Part shown: piece by piece, positions 55,497 to 64,000 of the stretch
How the letters are laid out: every line of letters starts with the position of its first letter
How positions within the stretch are numbered: position 1 is the first letter of the stretch
Origin: Apostichopus japonicus
Lineage: Eukaryota; Echinodermata; Holothuroidea; Aspidochirotida; Stichopodidae
Assembly (NCBI RefSeq): GCF_037975245.1
Contig: NC_092571.1
Span: 9,028,501 to 9,092,500 of the forward strand
Direction: 5' to 3'
Length of the DNA: 64,000 nucleotides
Made by a program: the position numbers and the translations under genes
Notes under the pieces: generated by a model
The model's input: only the letters and a program-made list of their open reading frames with translations
Told to the model about the DNA's origin: nothing
Database searches by the model: none

Positions 55497-57014
55497 GGTA
55501 CCGCACATTCGATTGATCGCTACCGCACATTCGATTCATCGGTACCGCACATTCGATTGATCGGTACCGCACATTCGATTGATCGGTACCGCACATTCGA
55601 TTGTTCGGTACCGCACATTCGATTGTTCGGTACCGCACATTCGATTGATCGGTATCGAACATTCGATTAATCGGTACCGCACATGCGATTGATCGGTACC
55701 GCACATTCGATTGATCGGTACCGAACATTGGATTGATCGGTACCGCACATTCGATTGATCGGTACCGCACATTCGATTGATCGGTACCGAACAATCGATT
55801 GATCGGTACCGCACATTCGATTGATCGGTACCGAACATTCGATTGATCAATACCGAACATTCGATTGATCGGTACCGCACAATCGATTGATCGGTTCCGA
55901 ACATTCGATTGATCGGTACCGCACATTCGATTGATCGGTACCGCACATTCGATTGATCGGTAACGAACATTCGATTGATCGGTACCGCACATTCGATTGA
56001 TCGGTAACGAAGATTCGATTGATCGGTACCGCACATTCGATTGATCGGTACCGAACATTCGATTGTTCGGTACCGCACATTCGATTGATCGGTACCGCAC
56101 ATTCGATTGATCGGTACCGAACAATCGATTGATCGGTACCGCACATTCGATTGATCGGTACCGCACATTCGATTCATCGGTACCGCACATTCGATTGATC
56201 GGTACCGCACATTCGATTGATCGGTACCGCACATTCGATTGTTCGGTACCCAACATTCGATTGATCAATACAGCACATTCGATTGATCGGTACCGCACAT
56301 TCGATTGTTCGGTACCGCACATTCGATTGTTCGGTACCGCACATTCGATTGATCGGAATCGAACATTCGATTGATCGATACTGCACATTCGATTTTTCGG
56401 TACCGCACATGCGATTAATCGGTACCGCACAATCGATTGATCGGTACCGAACATTCGATTGATCAATACCGCACATTCGATTGATCGGTACCGCACAATC
56501 GATTGATCGGTACCGAACATTCGATTGATCGGTAACGAACATTCGATTGATCGGTACCGCACATTCGATTGATCGGTACCGCACATGCGATTGATCGGTA
56601 CCGAACATTCGATTGATCAATACCGCACATTCGATTGATCGGTACCGCACATTCGATTGATGGGTATCGCACATTCAATTGATCGGTACCGAACATTCGA
56701 TTGATCGGTACCGCACAATCGATTGATCGGTACCGCACATTCGATTGATCGGTACCGCACATTCGATTGATCGGTGCCGCACATTCGATTGATCGGTACC
56801 GAACATTCGATTGATCGGTACCGCACATTCGATTGATCGGTACCGCACATTCGATTGATCGGTACCGCACATTCGATTGATCGGTATCGAACATTCGATT
56901 GATCAATACCGCACATTCGATTGATCGGTACCGCACATTCGATTGATCGGTACCGAACATTCGATTGATCGGTACCGCACATTCGATTGATCGGTACCGC
57001 ACATTCGATTGATC

Positions 57015-57062
57015 GGTACGGTACCGAACATTCGATTGTTCGGTATCGCACATTAGTTGATC
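57015..57062. repeat. Phase marker 48, class C
   Basis: Copy of 53,818 at +3,197 bp. Next marker at 1,631 bp (+3, because of the deletion near 57,745). Confidence 0.93.
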
Positions 57063-57737
57063 GGTACCGCACATTCGATTGATCGGTATCGAACATTCGA
57101 TTGATCGGTACCGCACATGCGATTGATCGGTACCGCACATTCGATTGATCGGTACCGAACATTGGATTGATCAGTACCGCACATTCGATTGATCGGTGTC
57201 GCACATTCGATTAATCGGTACCGCACATATGATTGATCGTTACCGCACATTCGATTGATCGGTACAACACATTCGATTGATCGGTACCGCACATTCGATT
57301 GATCGGTACCGAACATTCGATTGATCGGTAACGCACATTCGATTGATCGGTACCGCACATTCGATTGATCGGTACCGCACATTCGATTGATCGGTACCGC
57401 ACATTCGATTGATCGGTACCGAACATTCGATTGATCGGTACCGCACAATCGATTGATCGGTACCGAACATTCGATTAATCGGTACCGAACATTCGATTGA
57501 TCAATACCGCACATTCGATTGATCGGTAACGAACATTCGATTGATCGGTACCGCACATTCGATTGATCGGTAACGAAGATTCGATTGATCGGTACCGCAC
57601 ATTCGATTGTTCGGTACCGCACATTCGATTGTTCGGTACCGCACATTCGATTGATCGGTATCGAACATTCGATTGATCGGTACTGCACATTCGATTTTTC
57701 GGTACCGCACATTCGATTGATCGGTACCGCACATTCG

Positions 57738-57758
57738 ATTAATCGTACCGCACATTCG
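57738..57758. repeat. 21-bp unit with the same 1-bp deletion
   Basis: Identical ATTAATCGTACCG, 3,197 bp from the first, inherited through the tandem duplication. Confidence 0.95.
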
Positions 57759-58645
57759 ATTGATCAATACCGAACATACGATTGATCGGTACCGCACAAT
57801 CGATTGATCGGTACCGAACATTCGATTGATCGGTACCGAACATTCGATTGATCGGTACCGCACATTCGATTGATCGGAATCGAACATTCGATTGATCGAT
57901 ACTGCACATTCGATTTTTCGGTACCGCACATTCGATTAATCGGTACCGCACAATCGATTGATCGGTACCGAACATTCGATTGATCAATACCGCACATTCG
58001 ATTGATCGGTACCGCACATTCGATTGATCGGTACCGAACAATCGATTGATCGGTACCGCACATTCGATTGATCGGTACCGCACATTCGATTGATCGGTAC
58101 CGCACATTCGATTGATCGGTACCGCACATTCGATTGATCGGTACCGCACATTCGATTGTTCGGTACCCAACATTCGATCGATCAATACCGCACATTCGAT
58201 TGATCGGTACCGCACATTCGATTGTTCGGTACCGCACATTCGATTGTTCGGTACCACACATTCGATTGATTGGAATCGAACATTCGATTGATCGATACTG
58301 CACATTCGATTTTTCGGTACCGCACATTCGATTAATCGGTACCGCACATTCGATTGATCGGTACCGAACATTCGATTGATCAATACCGCACATTCGATTG
58401 ATCGGTACCGCACAATCGATTGATCGGTACCGAACATTCGATTGATCGGTACCGCACATTCGATTGATCGGTACCGCACATTCGATTGATCGGTACCGCA
58501 CATTCGATTGATCGGTATCGAACATTCGATTGATCAATACCGCACATTCGATTGATCGGTACCGCACATTCGATTGATCGGTACCGAACATTCGATTGAT
58601 CGGTACCGCACATTCGATTGATCGGTACCGCACATTCGATTGATC

Positions 58646-58693
58646 GGTACGGTACCGAACATTCGATTGTTCGGTATCGCACATTAGTTGATC
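58646..58693. repeat. Phase marker 49, class C
   Basis: Copy of 55,449 at +3,197 bp. Next marker at 2,441 bp (111 units - 1, because a 5-bp deletion near 60,033 cancels the usual +4). Confidence 0.93.
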
Positions 58694-60023
58694 GGTACCG
58701 CACATTCGATTGATCGCTACCGCACATTCGATTCATCGGTACCGCACATTCGATTGATCGGTACCGCACATTCGATTGATCGGTACCGCACATTCGATTG
58801 TTCGGTACCGCACATTCGATTGTTCGGTACCGCACATTCGATTGATCGGTATCGAACATTCGATTAATCGGTACCGCACATGCGATTGATCGGTACCGCA
58901 CATTCGATTGATCGGTACCGAACATTGGATTGATCGGTACCGCACATTCGATTGATCGGTATCGCACATTCGATTAATCGGTACCGCACATATGATTGAT
59001 CGTTACCGCACATTCGATTGATCGGTACAACACAATCGATTGATCGGTACCGCACATTCGATTGATCGGTACCGAACATTCGATTGATCGGTAACGCACA
59101 TTCGATTGATCGGTACCGCACATTCGGTTGATCGGTACCGCACATTCGATTGATCGGTACCGCACATTCGATTGATCGGTACCGAACATTCGATTGATCG
59201 GTACCGCACAATCGATTGATCGGTACCGAACATTCGATTGATCGGTACCGAACATTCGATTGATCAATACCGCACATTCGATTGATCGGTAACGAACATT
59301 CGAATGATCGGTACCGCACATTCGATTGATCGGTAACGAAGATTCGATTGATCGGTACCGCACATTCGATTGATCGGTACCGAACATTCGATTGATCAAT
59401 ACCGCACATTCGATTGATCGGTACCGCACATTCGATTGATCGGTACCGAACAATCGATTGATCGGTACCGCACATTCGATTGATCGGTACCGCACATTCG
59501 ATTGATCGGTACCGCACATTCGATTGATCGGTACCGCACATTCGATTGATCGGTACCGCACATTCGATTGTTCGGTACCGCACATTCGATTGTTCGGTAC
59601 CGCACATTCGATTGATCGGTATCGAACATTCGATTGATCGGTACCGCACATTCGATTTTTCGGTACCGCACATTCGATTAATCGGTACCGCACATTCGAT
59701 TGATAGGTACCGAACATTCGATTGATCAATATCGCACATTCGATTGATCGGTACCGCACAATCGATTGATCGGTACCGAACATTCGATTGATCGGTAACG
59801 AACATTCGATTGATCGGTACCGCACATTCGATTGATCGGTACCGAACATTCGATTGATCAATACCCTACATTCGATTGATCGGTACCGCACATTAGATTG
59901 TTCGGTACCGCACATTCGATTCTTCGGTACCGCACATTCGATTGATCGGTACCGCACATGCGATTGATCGGTACCGCACATTCGATTGATCGGTACCGAA
60001 CATTCGATTGATCGGTACCGCAC

Positions 60024-60040
60024 ATTGGATTGAACCGAAC
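60024..60040. repeat. 17-bp unit with 5-bp deletion
   Basis: CATTGGATTGAACCGAA lacks TCGGT, removing half of the GGTACC site. It is the only 5-bp deletion seen in the window and shifts the register by -5. Confidence 0.95.
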
Positions 60041-61086
60041 ATTCGATTGATCGGTACCGCACATATGATTGATCGGTACCGCACATTCGATTGATCGGTA
60101 CAACACATTCGATTGATCGGTACCGCACATTCGATTGATCGGTACAACACATTCGATTGATCGGTACCGCACATTCGATTGATCGGTACCGCACATTCGA
60201 TTGATCGGTAACGAACATTCGATTGATCGGTACCGCACATTCGATTGATCGGTACCGAACATTCGATTGATCAATACCGCACATTCGATTGATCGGTACC
60301 GCACATTCGATTGTTCGGTACCGAACATTCGATTGTTCGGTACCGCACATTCGATTGATCGGTATCGAACATTCGATTGATCGGTACCGCACATTCGATT
60401 GATCGGTACCGCACATTCGATTGATCGGTACCGCACATTCGATTGATCGGTACAACACATTCGATTGATCGGTACCGCACATTCGATTGATCGGTACCGA
60501 ACATTCGATTGATCAATACCGCACATTCGATTGATCGGTACCGCACATTCGATTGTTCGGTACCGAACATTGGATTAATCGGTATCGCACATTCGATTAA
60601 TCGGTACCGCACATATGATTGATCGTTACCGCACATTCGATTGATCGGTACAAAACATTCGATTGATCGGTACCGCACATTCGATTGATCGGTACCGAAC
60701 ATTCGATTGATCGGTAACGCACATTCGATTGATCGGTACCGCACATTCGATTGATCGGTACCGCACATTCGATTGATGGGTACCGCACATTCGATTGATC
60801 GGTACCGAACATTCGATTGATCGGTACCGCACATTCGATTGATCGGTACCGCACATTCGATTGATCGGTACCGAACATTCGATTGATCGGTACCGCACAT
60901 TCGATTGATCGGTACCGCACATTCGATTGATCGGTACCGCACATTCGATTGATCGGTATCGAACATTCGATTGATCAATACCGCACATTCGATTGATCGG
61001 TACCGCACATTCGATTGATCGGTACCGAACATTCGATTGATCGGTACCGTACATTCGATTGATCGGTACCGCACATTCGATTGATC

Positions 61087-61134
61087 GGTACGGTACCGAA
61101 CATTCGATTGTTCGGTATCGCACATTAGTTGATC
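61087..61134. repeat. Phase marker 50, class C
   Basis: Next marker at 1,368 bp (62 units + 4). Confidence 0.93.
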
Positions 61135-62454
61135 GGTACCGCACATTCGATTGATCGGTACCGCACATTCGATTCATCGGTACCGCACATTCGATTGATC
61201 GGTACCGCACATTCGATTGATCGGTACCGCACATTTGATTGTTCGGTACCGCATATTCGATTGTTCGGTACCGCACATTCGATTGATCGGTATCGAACAT
61301 TCGATTGATCGGTACCGCACAATCGATTGATCGGTACCGAACATTCGATTGATCGGTACCGAACATTCGATTGATCGGTACCGCACATTCGATTGATCGG
61401 TAACGAACATTCGATTGATCGGTACCGCACATTCGATTGATCGGTAACGAAGATTCGATTGATCGGTACCGCACATTCGATTGATCGGTACCGAACATTC
61501 GATTGTTCGGTACCGCACATTCGATTGATCGGTACCGCACATTCGATTGATCGGTACCGAACAATCGATTGATCGGTACCGCACATTCGATTGATCGGTA
61601 CCGCACATTCGATTCATCGGTACCGCACATTCGATTGATCGGTACCGCACATTCGATTGATCGGTACCGCACATTCGATTGTTCGGTACCCAACATTCGA
61701 TTGATCAATACCGCACATTCGATTGATCGGTACCGCACATTCGATTGTTCGGTACCGCACATTCGATTGTTCGGTACCGCACATTCGATTGATCGGAATC
61801 GAACATTCGATTGATCGATACTGCACATTCGATTTTTCGGTACCGCACATTCGATTAATCGGTACCGCACAATCGATTGATCGGTACCGAACATTCGATT
61901 GATCAATACCGCACATTCGATTGATCGGTACCGCACAATCGATTGATCGGTACCGAACATTCGATTGATCGGTAACGAACATTCGATTGATCGGTACCGC
62001 ACATTCGATTGATCGGTACCGCACATGCGATTGATCGGTACCGAACATTCGATTGATCAATACCGCACATTCGATTGATCGGTACCGCACATTCGATTGA
62101 TGGGTACCGCACATTCGATTGATCGGTACCGAACATTCGATTGATCGGTACCGCACAATCGATTGATCGGTACCGAACATTCGATTGATCGGTACCGCAC
62201 ATTCGATTGATCGGTACCGCACATTGGATTGATCGGTACCGAACATTCGATTGATCGGTACCGCACATTCGATTGATCGGTACCGCACATTCGATTGATC
62301 GGTACCGCACATTCGATTGATCGGTATCGAACATTCGATTGATCAATACCGCACATTCGATTGATCGGTACCGCACATTCGATTGATCGGTACCGAACAT
62401 TCGATTGATCGGTACCGCACATTCGATTGATCGGTACCGCACATTCGATTGATC

Positions 62455-62502
62455 GGTACGGTACCGAACATTCGATTGTTCGGTATCGCACATTAGTTGA
62501 TC
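62455..62502. repeat. Phase marker 51, class C
   Basis: Next marker at 1,324 bp (60 units + 4). Confidence 0.93.
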
Positions 62503-63778
62503 GGTACCGCACATTCGATTGATCGGTACCGCACATTCGATTCATCGGTACCGCACATTCGATTGATCGGTACCGCACATTCGATTGATCGGTACCGCAC
62601 ATTTGATTGATCGGTACCGCACATTCGATTGTTCGGTACCGCACATTCGATTGATCGGTATCGAACATTCGATTGATCGGTACCGCACATTCGATTGTTC
62701 GGTACCGCACATTCGATTGATCGGTATCGAACATTCGATTGATCGGTACCGCACATGCGATTGATCGGTACCGCACATTCGATTGATCGATACCGCACAT
62801 TCGATTGATCGGTACCGCACATTCGATTGATCGGTACCGAACATTCGATTGATCAATACCGCACATTCGATTCATCGGTACCGCACATGCGATTGATCGG
62901 TACCGAACATTCGATTGATCGGTACCGCACATTCGATTGATCGGTACCGCACATGCGATTGATCGGTACCGCACATTCGATTGATCGGTACCGCACATGC
63001 GATTGATCGGTACCGCACATTCGATTGATCGATACCGCACATTCGATTGATCGGTACCGCACATTCGATTGATCGGTACCGAACATTCGATTGATCAATA
63101 CCGCACATTCGATTGATCGGTACCGCACATGCGATTGATCGGTACCGAACATTCGATTGATCGCTACCGCACATTCGATTGATCGGTACCGCACATGCGA
63201 TTGATCGGTACCGAACATTCGATTGATCAATACCGCACATTCGATTGATCGGTACCGCACATTCGATTGTTCGGTACCGCACATTCGATTGTTCGGTACC
63301 GCACATTCGATTGATCGGTATCGAACATTCGATTGATCGGTACCGCACATTCGATTGATCGGTACCGCACATTCGATTGATCGGTACCGCACATTCGATT
63401 GTTCGGTACCCAACATTCGATTGATCAATACCGCACATTCGATTGATCGGTACCGCACGTTCGATTGATCGGTACCGAACATTCGATTGATCGGTACCGA
63501 ACATTCGATTGATCGGTACCGCACATTCGATTGATCGGTACCGCACATTCGATTGATCGGTACCGCACATTCGATTGATCAATACCGCACATTCGATTGT
63601 TCGGTACCGCACATTCGATTGATCGGTATCGAACATTCGATTGATCGGTACCGCACATTCGATTGTTCGGTACCGCACATTCGATTGATCGGTACCGCAC
63701 ATTCGATTGATCGGTACCGAACATTCGATTGATCGGTACCGCACATTCGATTGATCGGTACCGCACATTCGATTGATC

Positions 63779-63826
63779 GGTACGGTACCGAACATTCGAT
63801 TGTTCGGTATCGCACATTAGTTGATC
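63779..63826. repeat. Phase marker 52, class C (last)
   Basis: Followed by a GCATATTCG unit. The remaining 174 bases are ordinary units. Confidence 0.93.
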
Positions 63827-64000
63827 GGTACCGCATATTCGATTGATCGCTACCGCACATTCGATTCATCGGTACCGCACATTCGATTGATCGGTACCGC
63901 ACATTCGATTGATCGGTACCGCACATTTGATTGTTCGGTACCGCACATTCGATTGTTCGGTACCGCACATTCGATTGATCGGTATCGAACATTCGATTGA

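Larger units (their letters stand above)
52543..58936. repeat. 3,197-bp tandem duplication
   Basis: Copy 1 is about 52,543-55,739 and copy 2 about 55,740-58,936. The period is 145 units plus two markers (+8) minus 1. Markers 53,818/55,449 match 57,015/58,646, the 1-bp deletion at 54,548 matches 57,745, and TTTTT units at 53,194, 54,496, 54,715 and 55,111 match 56,391, 57,693, 57,912 and 58,308. The left edge is CAATACC versus CGGTACC at 52,541/55,738, and the right edge lies near 58,962. The parts I compared are identical, so this is the youngest-looking large event. Confidence 0.9.
49120..61840. repeat. GATTTTTCGG unit series, right-domain signature
   Basis: Fifteen units read GATTTTTCGG: 49,120; 49,736; 50,462; 52,248; 52,468; 53,194; 54,496; 54,715; 55,111; 56,391; 57,693; 57,912; 58,308; 59,654; 61,831. 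In most cases the unit before contains GATACTGC or GTACTGC, and often the one before that GGAATCGAAC, forming a three-unit cassette. None was seen left of 49,120. Confidence 0.88.
1..64000. repeat. 22-bp satellite array filling the whole window
   Basis: Seen: the unit (positions 1-8 CGGTACCG, 9-22 CACATTCGATTGAT) recurs head to tail from first to last base, about 2,900 times, never inverted. Recurrent variants are position 9 C to A (GAAC for GCAC), position 6 C to T or A (GGTATC, GGTAAC), positions 2-3 GG to AA (CAATACC), position 21 A to T (GTTCGG), position 20 G to C or A, position 13 T to A (ACAATCG), position 15 C to T, and a double change giving CATATG. Each consensus unit carries GGTACC, GATC and TCGA sites. 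Both ends of the window fall inside units, so the array is longer than what is shown. No stretch of 300 bases holds anything else. I do not recognise the family. A eukaryotic heterochromatic satellite is inferred from length and higher-order structure. Confidence 0.98.
45100..64000. repeat. Right domain: class C markers only, private unit variants
   Basis: All ten markers from 46,480 to 63,779 are class C, as is the one at 45,068. Units with CATGCG (first near 47,395), CGCTAC (first near 46,550), GATTTTTCGG (first at 49,120), GGAATCGAAC and CGATACTGC occur here and were not seen to the left. The left-domain variants GATTAATACC, GATAAATACC and AGTTGAAC are absent. The three small deletions that break the 22-bp register all lie in this domain. 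Confidence 0.78.

Noticed and set aside
392-63992. Some two hundred long open reading frames, nearly all antisense, as genes
   Set aside because: They all encode shifted versions of the same 22-residue period, overlap in two or three frames at once, and follow directly from a 22-bp unit without antisense stops. Start and stop positions are set by random unit variants.
1-64000. CRISPR array (short direct repeats)
   Set aside because: The repeats abut one another with no spacers, and there are thousands of them.
1-64000. Plasmid-type iterons of 22 bp with GATC sites
   Set aside because: Iteron clusters have a handful of copies beside a replication gene and an AT-rich region; neither is present here, and 2,900 copies with higher-order duplications do not fit.
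1-64000. CENP-B box in the unit (ATTCGATTGATCGG)
   Set aside because: The box has TTCG, seven bases, then CGGG; the unit has TTCG, six bases, then CGG followed by T. With equal spacing only six of the nine required bases fit. The resemblance is too weak to claim, although the variant GATCGGGACC (7,460; 12,915; 29,050) comes slightly closer.
1-64000. Telomere or subtelomere simple repeat
   Set aside because: The unit bears no resemblance to known telomeric G-rich repeats, and no such motif occurs at either end.

Overview
The whole 64,000-base window is one uninterrupted satellite DNA array. The monomer is 22 bp (unit positions 1-8 CGGTACCG, positions 9-22 CACATTCGATTGAT). It is repeated head to tail in a single orientation about 2,900 times and enters and leaves the window mid-array. 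I see no unique sequence, gene, RNA gene, transposon, CRISPR array or telomere repeat anywhere in it. The organism cannot be named from this. An array this long with nested higher-order repeats points to a eukaryotic heterochromatic block (centromeric, pericentromeric, subtelomeric, or on a sex or B chromosome). The consensus unit is 50% GC with three CpGs per 22 bp, and its commonest variants are not CpG transitions, which suggests a genome with little CpG methylation.

Structure above the monomer is clear. A 48-bp marker interrupts the 22-bp rhythm 52 times: GGTAC is duplicated (+5 bp), and 40 bp further on TTCGATTG is shortened to TTAGTTG (-1 bp). Of the 51 marker-to-marker distances, 44 equal 22n+4. 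The other seven are fully explained by four markers that lack the 1-bp deletion and by three visible small deletions (54,548; 57,745; 60,033). Apart from these events the array shows no net register change over 64 kb, although base substitutions are abundant. Four marker classes can be told apart by their flanks (A, B, C, D), and their distribution divides the window. From 1 to about 30.5 kb there are only A and B. From about 30.5 to 45 kb there is a mixture. From 45 kb to the end there is only C, together with private unit variants (TTTTT, CATGCG, CGCTACC).

The array grew by repeated duplication of long segments. Tandem duplications with periods of 990, 1,016, 1,042, 1,702, 1,703, 1,874 and 3,197 bp and dispersed ones with offsets of about 3.0-3.1, 5.8, 6.8, 7.1 and 9.0 kb can be followed through shared rare variants, and their ends can be placed to within a few units. 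The long antisense reading frames (up to 691 codons) arise because the antisense 22-mer contains no stop in any frame. I treat them as non-coding.
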